DNA of 64,000 nt, taken from the NCBI GenBank assembly GCA_002077045.2, contig KZ111148.1, positions 900,791 through 964,790 on the forward strand. The letters run 5' to 3'. Below, piece by piece: positions 1 through 11,042 of the stretch. The notes below the pieces were generated by a model, which did not search any database, was not told the origin of the DNA, and saw nothing but the letters and a program-made list of their open reading frames with translations. The stretch's first letter is position 1, and the number at the start of each line of letters is the position of its first letter. A program made the position numbers and the translations under genes. The stretch is from Rachicladosporium sp. CCFEE 5018 (Eukaryota; Ascomycota; Dothideomycetes; Cladosporiales; Cladosporiaceae).

Positions 1-1016
1 GGAGCAAAAGACAGCGCAAAGCTCTCACGACGAAGCCCAAGCCGCTCTCGACGACGAGCGAGCGAAACTTTCGAACTTCGACTCCGAACTTGCAGACCTT
101 GACAAGGCCTCGAAGCACAAGACCCAACAGATCTCCGACGAGAAGCTCGAGTCTCAGAAACTCGGCCATGCCATCGACGGCTTCGCCAAAGCCCAACAAG
201 CCGCTCAAAGCACACTCACAACGATGGAGAAAGAGCACGACTGGATCCACGAAGCCTCTTCCTCCTTTGGCAAAACCAACACGCCCTACGACTTCAGCAA
301 CGCCAACATGGGTGAGTCGAAATCCAATCTCAAAGTCCTGACTGAGCGCTTCCAGTCCATGAAGAAGAAGATCAATCCCGCAGTCATGGCTACTATCGAT
401 TCAGTCGAGAAGAAGGAAACGGCGCTGAAGCAGATGATGCGGACGGTTATCAAAGACAAGCGCAAGATCGAGGAGACGATCGCGAGTCTGGATGAGTATA
501 AGCGTGAGACGCTGCTGAAGACTTGGACGAAGGTGAACGAGGATTTTGGGCTGATCTTCAACGACCTTCTCCCCGGTAACACTGCCAAGCTTGATCCGCT
601 GGAAGGTAAGGAGATAAGCGAGGGATTGGAGGTCAAGGTGTGCTTAGGCAAGGTCTGGAAACAGTCGCTTACTGAGCTGTCTGGTGGGCAACGGTATGTT
701 CTTCTCCCTTACCTGGCACGCCGGTCCAGATCACTAACATGCTGTACGCAGATCCCTCATCGCACTCTCCCTTATTCTGTCCCTGCTTCAGTACTCTCCA
801 GCGCCGATGTACATCCTCGACGAGGTCGACGCCGCACTGGATCTCTCACATACGCAGAATATTGGGCGCTTGATCAAGACAAGGTTCAAGGGCAGTCAGT
901 TCATCGTGGTGAGTTTGAAGGACGGCATGTTCGGGAACGCGAACCGTATTTTCAAGACGAGGTTTATGGACGGGACGAGTGTCGTCCAGGTTTTGGGACC
1001 GGGGGATGTGAAATGA
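1..1016 (+). CDS. SMC2: Condensin subunit SMC2, C-terminal part (5' end outside window)
   Basis: Structural-maintenance-of-chromosomes ATPase of the condensin complex, which compacts mitotic chromosomes in the nucleus. The frame is open from base 2, so this is only the last 318 or so codons: the end of the returning coiled coil followed by the C-terminal ATPase lobe. Exons are 2-693 and 752-1016, with a 58-nt intron that splits the Arg codon of the ABC signature (LSGGQR). After the intron come the Walker B/D-loop residues (ILDEVDAALD) and the end of the lobe. The wording VKVCLGKVWKQSLTELSGGQR and the sequence around SQFIVVSLKDGMF are those of SMC2 rather than SMC1, SMC3 or SMC4. The stop at 1014-1016 lies 91 bp from the stop of the convergent GMC gene. 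No lesion is seen. Confidence 0.95.
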
Positions 1017-1107
1017 TACCAAGAGTGGATGGGCTGGGCAAGGGCAGCAGCGGGCGTTTTGTACAGTGTCTCGTATTCGATCATTTTGTCGAAATTCAAT
1101 AACAACT

Positions 1108-3169
1108 TCACGCCCAAGCCTCCTTGATGAAGTCAGCAGCCCGCTCACCAACACCATATGCTGGCATCTGCGTATGTCCGCCGTGCAGAGTCGGCATCAC
1201 ACTGACGTCGGCCACGCGTAAGCCCTTGACTCCTCGGACCCGCAGCTTCTCGTCCAGCACCGCCATCTCGTCGTCTGCCTTGCCCATCTTGCAAGTACCC
1301 GCAGCGTGGTAGCACGTCGTGGCCTGCTGCTTCACGTACGGCACCCATTGCTCACGTGTAGTGTGAGCGTGGTGCGTCAAACCGGCTGGCCAAGCACCTT
1401 TGACAATTCCGCTCGTGCCCTTGCCTTGCATGATGACCTCATTGCCTAGTCTCACGCCCTCAGACAGGACAAGGACATCCAGCGGATCAGAGAGCCAATT
1501 GGGGTCCACCACTGGGTTATCCATGGGATCTTTCGATCTCAGCGTCACAGTGCCTTTTGATCTGGGACTGAAGAGCTCCGTTATCATAGCGAAGGCGTGC
1601 TTGTTGTCAACCGGGAACTGATCGTATTGCTTCGGGCCGCCGTAGCATTCGGTCGTGAAGAACTCGATGTTGGGCTGCTTTGTGGTCAATCCCATGGGAT
1701 CACGGCCTGGTGCTGCTTTTGCTTGAGCCTCCTTCCATAGAGGATCGTCTTTGAGGCGGTCGTCTAAGCGGGCGAAGGCGAAGGCACCGAAGGGAAAGCT
1801 GTACGTGTCAGCAATTGCTATCAAGACCTCAATGAGAAGGACTACCTTGATAAGAAGCCAGTCTTTTCCTTCTTCCATTGATCGTACGTTGTGGCGAGAG
1901 AATTGCCATGATAGACCTTATAGTCCGTCGTCAAACCTTCCTTCTCGGTCTCGTAAAACGCAAATACGATCAAGTGGTCGAGCAAGTTCTGACCAACACC
2001 TGGTGCATTAACGAGAGCCTGGATGTCATGTTTCTTGAGCTCTGCTGCTGGACCAATACCAGACCGCATAAGGATCGTTGGTGTACAGTACGCGCCACCG
2101 GACACGATGATCTCGCGCCGAGCATGTACAGTACGGCGCGTGCCATCTGGGCCGACGAGATCGATGCTGTGAGCTTGAAGTCCATCATTGGTCTGACGAA
2201 TGTTCACCTTGTCGACGACGGTGTTGACCAGAATTTCGATGTTATCACGGTGGTGGTCGTTGGTCACGAAATCGGCACCAGTGGTGCCTCAAGCAACGTT
2301 AGTATCTATGAGGTAGGACCAAGCAGCAGAATTCTCACTTACGCAGGCCCTTGTGATGCGTCCGAGGGGCGTGACCACACCCATGCGGCGTTTCGCCCGT
2401 CGTGAACATATCCTCGTGGTAGGGCATGCCCTGCGACTGGAATGACTCCATGATGAGATTGGAGATCGGTGCAAGATCGTGCGGTTCGTTGTGTAGAGGT
2501 CCATCTGTGCCATGTGCACCTTTCGCCGGGGTGAACCAATCCTGTGGCAGCAAAAGTCAGACTTGATCTACCCACCATTTCCACAAGCTTACCTTAGTAT
2601 GAAATGTCTCCGCCTTGCGCATAGCAGCGAAGAACTGTTCCCCGTCCCAACCGGGCAAGCCCCAGTCGTCGTAATCTTGCTTGCAGCCGCGGATACAAAG
2701 CGTGCCATTGACACCGCTCGATCCACCCAGAAACCGGCCTCGGCTGAGCTTGATCTAGTGAAGTTAGTCGTCATTTACGATCGCTCTCTAAGATATGTCA
2801 AGAACAGACCTGGCGGTTGTCCGCACCAGACTGTGGCTCAGAGACGATGTTCCAGTCTTCGGGTCCGTCGAAATTCTTGCTCCAACCACCGACTGTGCGG
2901 TGCAGAGACACAAATCAGCAACATGATCGCGTCGGACAAGTGGCCGAAGCGTCCCTTCTTACCCATGTGCACATTCTCGAGATCCTTGTTATGTGCTCCC
3001 GCTTCGACTATAAGAATCTTTGCGTTCGTGTCGTCGGCAAGGCGATGTGCAACAACGCAGCCTGCCGTGCCACCTCCTACGTGGACCTACCCGTCAGTAG
3101 GCAATGACTTCCATTTTGAGTCGCGGACGGGCATTTACCGGCAATGATGTAGTCGAAGGTGTTTGCCAT
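1108..3169 (-). CDS. GMC-family FAD oxidoreductase
   Basis: Flavin-dependent alcohol/choline-type oxidoreductase; the substrate cannot be read from sequence. Seven exons join into 573 codons: 3139-3169, 2963-3076, 2810-2892, 2593-2754, 2343-2541, 1846-2287 and 1108-1798. All junctions are GT-AG and keep frame. The start opens with MANTFDYIIAG and, across intron 1, completes the FAD-binding Rossmann loop (AGGGTAGC). The GMC signature GRFLGGSSGVNG lies in exon 4, and the second GMC signature SGGAYCTPTILMRSGIGP in exon 6. The C-terminal catalytic region carries the His motif (CYHAAGTCKMG) and the final THGGH-type segment (LHGGHTQMPAYG). Length is normal for the family and there is no clear signal peptide, so a cytosolic or peroxisomal enzyme is more likely than a secreted one. 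It could be annotated as choline dehydrogenase or aryl-alcohol oxidase; I would not choose between them. Confidence 0.9.
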
Positions 3170-4452
3170 GTCTAGTGATCCCATCTTGGAAGCAGAGGAA
3201 ACGTCGACACTCACAGTAGGTACTGAGAAGATGGAGATGGTCTACCTCATATACGCAGTCGTCTCCACATAGTCGAGCCTACTTGCGGAAACATGCCGCA
3301 TGTCACTTCAGATTAGGGAGGTATGCAAGGGCAAGCTCATCCAGATCGAAGTGAGATGCGTGCGGGGAGCACTTAGCCCGACTTTCGGCTGCGGTTTGCG
3401 CCATCCTTTCGAGCGGTGACTAGAGAGAGCTCTCTCCCGTGCGCGCCCATTCCGCTCTGAAGACCTAATCAGCGCGGACACGACGTGATGGAAGCAGTCA
3501 GCAATACGAGGACCAGGCCACGAGATGTATGCCTTACGATCTAGCGAAATTCTCGCAGCCCCGCAAACTTATTATGGTCGTGTCTGCATCCCGTTGTTGA
3601 GATTGAATTCGAGGCACTAGCATGACCGTACCGCGTAGCGATGAGAGGGCAGTTCACTGGAGTACGCTGTTCAGGGCGACCGTTGTGTGGCCAAGGGAGT
3701 GCACCTCTTTGTCTGTGCTGAAGACTTCCGATCCGTGATCGGGTCAACGCACGGAGGAAGCCAACCCTTGAACCTCGTCTCACCTCATCTCGTACATCTC
3801 GTGCATCTTGCTTCGCGAACTTCAACGATCTAAAGGCTGCGACTGTGACTGCGCGTTGTGCACCGACCTCTGTAGTGAACCCGACGAGCGGAGCGCTACT
3901 TGACTGTTACGCGTACAACTGTCGATAAACATCGCTTTTCCTTGGCCTCACAGTAAGCGTGGCTGGACCTGTGCCAGTAGGTAGGGACGCCGACCGAAGC
4001 AGCGATCGAGACTGTGAGAGGCATTGTCATTGGTCTTGCTACTGAGCCAAGTGCATTCGATCAAATGTGGATCACGCGATAGCTACTGATCTGTCAGCGA
4101 TCGGTAAGTTATGCGGAGACTTAGACTAAGCGTGCGTACCAGTGCGAGACCGCACCGCCACGGCCACGCAGGTGCGTGGGTATACCGTACCGTTCGCGCT
4201 CAAGCCACATGTAGTGTGCTGTCGATTCAGCTCCCTCCAGCTCTTTATTATGCGGGGTGATTCGAGTGTGGGGGAAGTTGGAGCCGGACCAGCAGTTCGG
4301 TAATGTATATGCCGCCTCGAGAGCGCGAGACTTTGCTACATCTAGGGCTCCTTGCGGGTCCTAACATCCTCAATGATAACACCATCTGGTGAATTCAAGT
4401 ATTCTGTACCAGAGCATTAATTCCAGGCACCGCGTGATCAAGAGTTTCGGTC
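3170..4452. other. Intergenic, no gene seen
   Basis: About 1.3 kb between the divergent GMC gene and the epimerase-like gene. No coherent coding frame, RNA gene or repeat is visible. It presumably holds both promoters. Confidence 0.6.
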
Positions 4453-5490
4453 ATGTCGAAGAAGGTCTTTTTGATCGGACCATGATATATCGGTCTCACA
4501 GTCCTCGATAACCTGCTCAGTGATGGCTACGATGTGACAGTACTGGTGCGTCGACAGGAAGCTGCCCAAGAGCTCTCGAAGTCGGGATTGAAGACAGTTC
4601 TCGGCACGCTCGAAGACCACAAGATCATTTGCGAGAACACTGCGTCCAGCGACATTGTCATCCACACGGCAACGGCTGACGATATGTCATCAGTCAAGGC
4701 AGTAATTGAGGGGATTCGCCAAAGGTCGTCACAGGATCAGAAGACGATCTACATCCACACAAGCGGCACGTCATTCCCGAGCGATGACTCCCAACCGGCG
4801 TTCAAGTCAGATACAGTCTATCACGACAACAAGCCAGAGCAGATGTACGCACTACCGGACTCCGCCTCACATCGCCTTATCGATCTCGAAATTCTCAAGG
4901 CCAGAGCTGAGTTCGGAACTAAGGCGCTGCTGTGCATCGTTCTGCCGCCGCTTATATACGGCGTGGTCAAGAAGCATAGCAAACTTTCGATCCAGGTGCC
5001 CACACTGACCCGCTTCGCCCTGAAGCACAAGTACGCCGCTCACATCGGGCAAGGCGAAGCAGTATGGTCTACGGTGCATGTTGCCGATCTTGCTCGCGCC
5101 TACCTCATGATACTGCATTGGGCAGAGTCTGCGCCAGACAGCGCCACCACAGGGTCTCCCTACTTCTTCTGCGAGAACGGGGAGGAGATCTCCTGGGGTG
5201 ACGTAGCAGGCATGATCGGCAAGGACCTTCACTCAGCTGGCAAAGTTGATGCTGCCTCAGCGAAGGAGATTCCGAGGCAGGAGTATGTCGATGTGTTCGG
5301 ACCTTACTCAGCCGTCGTGGTAGGCTCGAATTCGCGGAGTCGAGCCAATCGTGTGCGCGAGCTGGGCTGGTCGCCCAGAGAAAAAGGTATTCGTGAGGCA
5401 TTTGAGGTGGAGGAACTGCAACTGCTACTTGAGGAGACTGGATCTTTTGCTGGGTATGCGAAACCGGCGGCTTCAGGTGCAACTTCATAG
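4453..5490 (+). pseudogene. NAD(P)-dependent epimerase/dehydratase-like gene with an in-frame TGA
   Basis: Short-chain, extended-type NAD(P)-binding protein resembling fungal nucleoside-diphosphate-sugar epimerases or NmrA-like proteins. Reading from the ATG at 4453, the protein opens MSKKVFLIGP and then meets TGA at 4483-4485. The same frame continues with YIGL and stays open to 5490. The stop sits where the second glycine of the GxGxxG dinucleotide-binding loop is expected (GPGYIG). The next ATG in frame (4534) would give 318 residues lacking beta strand 1 and the loop, so it would not bind cofactor normally. Further residues fit the family: an acidic-end strand, a TSG segment after strand 4, and a PPLIYG segment. 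A single G-to-T change, a sequencing error or stop readthrough are all possible. The 3' end lies 47 bp from the convergent dehydrogenase gene. Confidence 0.75.
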
Positions 5491-5537
5491 AGAGCTTGCA
5501 TTCCGCATTCCGAATTGTGATTGAAAAGCTGGACTTA

Positions 5538-6507
5538 CTACGATACCCTTCGGCCATCTTTCCATTCATAGAACCCACTTCCACTCTTCACGCCCAGCTT
5601 CTTCTCAGCGATATATCGGTCAAGTAGTCGTCGTGGCTCGGTAGGCACGCCATCGCGAACGTCGGCATAATGTTTCTCGATGTCTCGTACGACATCCAAC
5701 CCCACAACGTCCATTTGCTCGCAAGGACCTTTGGGCGTCTTAAGCACGTCTTTGAAGATCCCGTCAATCTCCGCGGGCGTGGCAACTCCCTCGGAGAGAG
5801 TGAGTAGCGTCTCTCGCTTGATGGCAGCCCAAATGCGGTTGTAAATGTAGCCAGTTGATGACTTCCGAACGTGGAAGGGCGAGAAACCGTGAGCAGAGCA
5901 CTCAGACATCAGCTTATCGATGATGTGCGAAGGCGTTTCGGGCGTTCCCATCACTTCGATGGCAGACGTCTCGGGTGGCCAGTAGGAGTGCAGGCTCACG
6001 CATCGGGACGTGTTCTTGAGATCTAGGCCCTGGATGATCTCGTCTATCGTGTAGCTACTTGAATTCGATGCAATTACTGTGGAAGGGCTAGAGACGTCGT
6101 GCATCTTCTGTATCGTCTCGCGCTTTAGGGCAAGCTTTTCTGGGACGCACTATGGCGATCAGCTTGCTGTGGGCTCCACTCGGGCCCCTCGGGAGCGTAC
6201 TTCGAGCACCAGCCAAGAGTCCGACACTGCGTCCTCAAGTGACTCTGCTGGTAGAGTCCGCACTTCGCCCCATTTCGAGGGCTTCTGCTCAGTCCATGTC
6301 GATTGATACTTCTGTACCTCTTCGTAGGCTCGGTCGAGCTGGTTTTGGTCTTTGTCTACGAGATGTACTGGCCGGCCTTGGCGACTCCACTACGGTCGTC
6401 AGTAGGACATTGTGCAGAGACCATGGGCTCATACCGACCATGAACGCGAGTCGGCGGCCCTGCGTGCCCGCTCCGAGCAGAGTTACTGCTCGTCCTGCGG
6501 ACGCCAT
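5538..6507 (-). CDS. 3-hydroxyacyl-CoA dehydrogenase-type protein
   Basis: NAD-dependent dehydrogenase of the 3HCDH superfamily, acting on 3-hydroxyacyl-CoA or a related hydroxy acid. Three exons (6435-6507, 6201-6376, 5538-6149) give 286 residues. The N-terminal Rossmann loop is LLGAGTQG, and strand 2 ends in the acidic VHLVDKDQ. The mid segment IASNSSSYTID is the conserved substrate-serine region, and HSYWPPE replaces the usual His-Phe-Asn-Pro-Pro, carrying the catalytic His. The C-terminal 3HCDH domain is recognisable by its GVATPAEID helix and the terminal KLGVKSGSGFY. Introns are 58 and 51 nt, both GT-AG. No peroxisomal tripeptide is evident at the C-terminus. The fungal members most like this are annotated simply as 3-hydroxyacyl-CoA dehydrogenases; an L-gulonate-dehydrogenase-like role is an alternative. 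Confidence 0.87.
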
Positions 6508-6934
6508 GGTACTGCGGACTTGTGATTCACTGCAGGCGGGACTCTGATCACCGTGGCGCTCGTCAATTTCGATGACTTAGTAGGGCCAAGAAACAGAGAG
6601 ATTTACGTTACATCTGAGATCAGCGAGACGTCGTCGATGCGAAGTCGCGGTGCACGAATGTCTGATGGCAAAGAGACTGGACCGAATGTCCCCTGGGTCC
6701 ATGTCGTTCACGAACGGCCTTTCCCGCCAAGACTCCACGTCGATCTCGCTTCGTGATGATCCAATGAACAACATGGCGATGCTCAGCACTCCTTCTCTAC
6801 ACACTAGAAGACATTCAATCCCAAGTGAGTAGTGCAGCACCAGACACATCTTGTCCGTTCTCAATCACTACAGAGGTACTTGTATGATGAAGTTGCCCAA
6901 CTTCTCCCAGTTCCTTCTCTCGCTGTCTCCCACC
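6508..6934. promoter_or_regulatory. Divergent intergenic region between dehydrogenase and cyclotransferase genes
   Basis: 427 bp separating divergently transcribed genes, so it probably contains both promoters. I see no specific motif that I can defend. Confidence 0.4.
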
Positions 6935-7525
6935 ATGGCTCCCTCATCTACCTCTACTAGCAAGAGCGCTACGGTCTACTTTGGCTACGGCAGCAATCTC
7001 TGGCAGCACCAGATGGTGCAGCGATGTCCTACGTCTCAGTACCTTGGAGTGGCACGCCTCAACAACTTCCAATGGATCATCAACGAGCGAGGCTACGCTA
7101 ACGTAGTGGAGGTCAACACTACCGACGTGAAGCCTGTGGCATACGAGCATGAAGTCTGGGGACTGGTGTACACTCTCAAGCCGAAGGACGAAAAGAATCT
7201 CGACCGCAATGAAGGCGTGCCCGTTGCGTACACGAAGGAGATGCTCCCGTGTGACTATTGGCCCGCTGGCAAGCATGGCGCCAACATTAGTCTGACGCCC
7301 GAAAAGACCGAGATGTTGGTGTACATCAATCGCAATCAGACTCGAGCAGACAAGCCGAAGCACGAGTACATCTACCGCATGAACATGGGTATCGCGGATG
7401 CGCTCAAAGAGGGCGTGCCGCGGGCTTACGTTGACAAGGTGATGAGGAAGTTCATACCTGCAGTTGCGAGTCAGGAGGTGGAAGAACTTGCGAGACGACA
7501 GGCTCTGGAGTTCGAAGAGGAGTGA
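6935..7525 (+). CDS. Gamma-glutamylcyclotransferase-like protein
   Basis: Single-exon protein of 196 residues in the GGCT/BtrG-like fold family, whose members turn gamma-glutamyl amides into 5-oxoproline and the free amine or amino acid. The diagnostic N-terminal substrate-binding loop YFGYGSN is present. The EGVP segment near residue 100 supplies the family's acidic catalytic position (D-R-N-E-G-V-P). Fungal relatives of this shape are usually annotated as gamma-glutamylcyclotransferases. The start at 6935 is in a good context (CACCATGG); an in-frame ATG at 6884 would add 17 residues and looks less likely. The C-terminus is acidic (FEEE). Confidence 0.82.
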   Translation: MAPSSTSTSKSATVYFGYGSNLWQHQMVQRCPTSQYLGVARLNNFQWIINERGYANVVEVNTTDVKPVAYEHEVWGLVYTLKPKDEKNLDRNEGVPVAYTKEMLPCDYWPAGKHGANISLTPEKTEMLVYINRNQTRADKPKHEYIYRMNMGIADALKEGVPRAYVDKVMRKFIPAVASQEVEELARRQALEFEEE

Positions 7526-8020
7526 CGAGGTTGCAGCAGTACTATGTCGCATGCACGACCGCCATGAACCATCCCGCATGAAAGCGAACTTGGACACTGT
7601 GGACACTCAAGCGCACTGAGACAGCTCTGACCCACCTCAGCGCTCACACTCACCGCTGTCGCTCGGCGTGCGTAATCTCTGGTGGACCGCAGCATGCATG
7701 GCCGCCTGCCAGAAACTCGGAGAGCGCCGAGCAAATCACGGCATGGCATCACGTGACTGCAACACAATTTCTAGCCTGCCAGCCTAGATGTCTGTTTACA
7801 ATGCTTACTTGGATCTCGATCCGTCAGTGTGAAGGGGAGCATCGAGACAATGGATTCAACAACATTCGGTGGTGACTCGCGACTCGGGAACAAAGAACGA
7901 CCACCGGATATGGACTTTGGACAACAATGGCCAAGCCAGGTACTCGTCGGTGGACATGCGTCGTCGGTACATTGAAGATCTCAAGGCTCACGTCATGTAC
8001 ACAAATCAGGACGCGACACC
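7526..8020. other. Intergenic, no gene seen
   Basis: 495 bp between two plus-strand genes. No feature can be supported beyond a presumed promoter for the downstream orphan. Confidence 0.5.
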
Positions 8021-9100
8021 ATGAGTGACTCCGATGACACTTATACCACGACCGCCAGCAGTAGCAGCGGCGGCGGAGGCGATGGAAACGATGGTGTAGT
8101 TGGTGCCAACGAGAGCGGCGGTAGTGACGGTAGTGGCGGTAGTAGCGACGCCGAAGAGACCGACCCTGAAGACACCGACACCGAGAGCGAGGACGACGAA
8201 TGTTACGACCGCTTCAATGCCGAGCGGCTCAGGAGGGCCTTTCACTTCAATGCCGCAGCTTACGGGATGCCATTCCCTGCTTGCGTCGCAGATGGAAAGC
8301 CGTGCAGGATAAGAGGAGATGCAGGCCACACAGCTCTCGACAGCCTTGTGAAACGCCCTTTCCAGACTTGCAATTCATGCGATGCTAAGGGTCGAAGGAT
8401 GTTTACACTCGGGACTCGTCATGCGAATGGCAGGACCTATTCACCGGGCACCCTGGTTGGCTTGCTGTGGCGCGCTGATCTGACAGGGGCACACGACCGT
8501 GGTCATCTTTGCCGCAAATGCACTCGCATGGAGATCAGGGCTTACTGGGATCGCAGAATACTTGAGAACCAACGCCCGGCCACAGCCGCTCTCACCTGTA
8601 CCTGCGTGCGACGAATACAGCAAGCATCAGGAACACTATGCCTCACTCACAGGGAAGAGCTATACATTGAAATTGAAGACGCCAGCGATGCGAATGCTGG
8701 ACCAGGTGGTTGGCTATCTCACCTGTACAGACGCAACGGCCAAGCCTGGCAAACACCCAATTGCACTACTCTCGGCATCCGGCGCACGAATCATGTCCAG
8801 ATGCAGAACGCTTGCCGCTGCGGGGAGAATATTTCCCAAATATTTCAGCCCTTCAGCGCTTCGTCAAACAGCCCCGCCCCAAGTGGCAGTCCGGTGGCGT
8901 TGTGCACTGCTTGCAGCGGCGTCCACGTTGATGACAATCATGCTTGGGTCCGGCGGGGCGAATTCGATCGACATGTGCGTGGCCAAAATGGAGAACGCCG
9001 GAGTACCAGAATTGCTCGACAGCGGGCAAATGCTCCGATACCAGCGCGCCCACCCCCAGACTTGAGACTCGGACGTGTCGTTCCCGTGATTCAATTCTGA
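8021..9100 (+). CDS. Orphan Cys-rich protein with an acidic Ser/Gly-rich N-terminus
   Basis: Single-exon ORF of 359 codons, not recognised. Residues 1-65 are low-complexity and acidic (runs of Ser, Gly, Asp, Glu). The rest contains repeated Cys pairs: CNSC near residue 118, CRKC near 165, CTC and a nearby CLTH near 195-210, CRC near 268, and CTAC near 295. This suggests zinc binding or a structural Cys fold. A basic segment (RRSTRIARQRA) near the C-terminus could be a nuclear localisation signal. The stop lies 88 bp from the convergent GST stop. The organised cysteines and long frame argue for a real gene; no function is proposed. Confidence 0.6.
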   Translation: MSDSDDTYTTTASSSSGGGGDGNDGVVGANESGGSDGSGGSSDAEETDPEDTDTESEDDECYDRFNAERLRRAFHFNAAAYGMPFPACVADGKPCRIRGDAGHTALDSLVKRPFQTCNSCDAKGRRMFTLGTRHANGRTYSPGTLVGLLWRADLTGAHDRGHLCRKCTRMEIRAYWDRRILENQRPATAALTCTCVRRIQQASGTLCLTHREELYIEIEDASDANAGPGGWLSHLYRRNGQAWQTPNCTTLGIRRTNHVQMQNACRCGENISQIFQPFSASSNSPAPSGSPVALCTACSGVHVDDNHAWVRRGEFDRHVRGQNGERRSTRIARQRANAPIPARPPPDLRLGRVVPVIQF

Positions 9101-9187
9101 GTGAATGACAAGGTGGATCGAGGCCAAGTTACCTGCAAGACACCTACGTGTAGTGGCGGCTCTTTACATCACAGCGCGATGACTGCC

Positions 9188-9888
9188 TTACAGTTGATGC
9201 CCCGACTTCTGCACCGCCTTACGATAGCTCTCCGTTGCCTCACAATCCTTGATATACTTCTCAGTCCTCTCAAACTTCCGCCCCTTCGTTCCCAGCTCTC
9301 TCGCCAGAATGAACACAAGCGAGAAATGCATGCTGATATCAGCAGCCGTAACCTCATCCCCAAAGAGGAACTTGGCGCTAGACTTCGTGAGCTCGGCTTC
9401 GAAGTACTCGAGATCCTTGATCACGTTCTTGGACAACCCGGCTTCGGTTTCTTCGACGTTGCCGGACTTTTGGTTCCAGCGGGCGTAGAGGATTGCGAGG
9501 CCGTGGAGCGCAAATGTGGCTTCTGAGGCGTGAACCCATTGCAGGACTGCGTAGCGTTTTGGATTGCCGAGATCAGGAAGGAGACGGCGAGAGGTGTCGT
9601 AGGTGTCGCAGAGGTATCTAATGTGTCTCAGTACAGTGTGTTGCGAATGAGATCGTGGGGTTATACATACTCAGCGATGTTGCCACTTTCAGCTAATGTT
9701 AGATCACCGTCAATGAGCATTGGAAACTTTCCGAGGCCGCCCGCTTCCTTTTTGAATGCTGGTGGTGCTGCGCCGTTCTCTCGCGGGGCGAACTTGACGG
9801 TGTAGTCTAGACCGAGTTCTTCTAGCAGCCACGCTGAGCGGATACATCGGGATGCCTGTAGGAAGTAGAGAGTGATCTGAGGAGCCAT
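9188..9888 (-). CDS. Glutathione S-transferase, copy A
   Basis: Cytosolic GST of 215 residues from two exons (9671-9888, 9618-9670 intron of 53 nt, 9188-9617). The N-terminal thioredoxin-like domain carries LDYTVKFAPR, the cis-Pro region GKFPMLID and the glutathione-binding Glu-Ser (LAESGNIAEY); the intron splits that last Glu codon. The C-terminal helical domain has the N-capping Asp motif (FGDEVTAADISM). The family conjugates glutathione to electrophiles; this sequence resembles the URE2P/GTT1-like fungal group, but class is uncertain. The left edge of the duplicated block falls inside this gene: copy B (48,352 on) begins at the base matching 9,556 only because an assembly gap precedes it. 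Confidence 0.9.
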
Positions 9889-10500
9889 GATCGATTGAGG
9901 TGAAACAAATGAGCGAGGACGACAACGAGTAGAGGATTGAAGAATTCTCAGTCTGACTTCAAGATCGTTTTCACATACCTGTGTCTTAAGGAGATTAATG
10001 CTGCGCATATCCGAGATCTAGACCATGACGTCTAGCTACCTTGTATGTGCGTGCGGGGCATTGCCTCGAGAGACTTCCATTTGTCCCTCGGTGGCCGATC
10101 AGGTCCTCAATTGCAGCCAGTGTCGCTTTTCCACGGCAGCACTTCGTGTCTTTGTCAGCCTGCTACGCTCAAGGTACAAGTATATGCCCTGCAAAGGCCG
10201 CATGCGGTAGCTGCAGGTGCGTTGCTGTGGCTCAGTTCATCCTGGTAGCGCGTTCTGTACGATATCTCTGATAGAAGGGGGCGTCTCTGTACGATTCGGG
10301 AGGCATCTCTTCGGTACGCTGATCATCTTCCGGAGAAGAATTGGAGGGCCTGCATGATCGTCTAGGTGATGTGATACAGAATCGCGAAAGGAAGTGAGGT
10401 CTCGACGGTGGCTTGGCGCTGACTTCACCTTATCGACATTGAAATCAAGGCCCAGTCTTGCATATAACAGGCACGGTGTACCACTTATTCAAACACAACG
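9889..10500. promoter_or_regulatory. Divergent GST / STEEP1-like intergenic region, copy A
   Basis: 612 bp between divergent genes. Reading it against copy B (48,685-49,301), I count about a dozen differences, roughly 98% identity. That is more conserved than synonymous positions of the neighbouring kinase. No defined motif is claimed. Confidence 0.5.
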
Positions 10501-10899
10501 ATGACGGACGATGACCAGACCACCGAAGGTAGGGCAGAGATTACGACATACCACTGCCTCTGCTCCCAGCTGCTAGGCGGCACACGCCTCCCCATTGAAA
10601 CCATGCCAAAACGCCAGCTTGACAACTCCTTCATTGCAATCCCAGGAGACTTTGGCAAATCTCCACTCGCAACCATCAGCACCCAAGATCTGCTCGTTGA
10701 CTCCGTTCCGACGGTCCTAAGACTTGACGATGGCTTTGAGAAGCGCTACGCAGCCCGGTGCGGCAGGTGTGGACTCATGACTGGCTACTATTTGGATCGC
10801 TCGCAGCTCGACAATGCGGAGACTGGTGTGAATGAAGATGTTTTGTACATCGTACAAGGTAGTCTGGAGCCGACGGACAAGCTCAGACAAGCGACCTGA
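10501..10899 (+). CDS. STEEP1-like (CXorf56 family) protein, copy A
   Basis: Small 132-residue protein matching the fungal branch of the STEEP1 family. Animal STEEP1 helps STING leave the ER; the fungal role is unknown to me. The family marks are the early Cys pair in YHCLCSQLL (about residues 17-25) and a second pair in KRYAARCGRCGLMTGYYLD (about residues 81-99), a likely zinc-binding pair of knuckles. The C-terminal segment EDVLYI plus a few residues closes the domain. The gene needs no intron. A GT just after LYI looked like a donor, but copy B lacks it and reads on in the same frame to an equivalent stop. Confidence 0.75.
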   Translation: MTDDDQTTEGRAEITTYHCLCSQLLGGTRLPIETMPKRQLDNSFIAIPGDFGKSPLATISTQDLLVDSVPTVLRLDDGFEKRYAARCGRCGLMTGYYLDRSQLDNAETGVNEDVLYIVQGSLEPTDKLRQAT

Positions 10900-11042
10900 C
10901 AGTCTGCACGTTGTTGGCCTGCAGGAACGGCTAAAGACCTGGCTCAAAAGCACAGTCGGCTTCCAGCTTTCCTCTGTGGGATGTACCTTCAAATGCGCGC
11001 AGTTCGCATTTACAATGATGATTCTCACCCAACGACGCCCAG

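Noticed and set aside
10850..10960. Possible intron at the end of the STEEP1-like gene in copy A (GTACAAG donor, CTGCAG acceptor)
   Set aside because: Copy B lacks the donor and reads through to the same stop position with a typical family ending, so no intron is needed.
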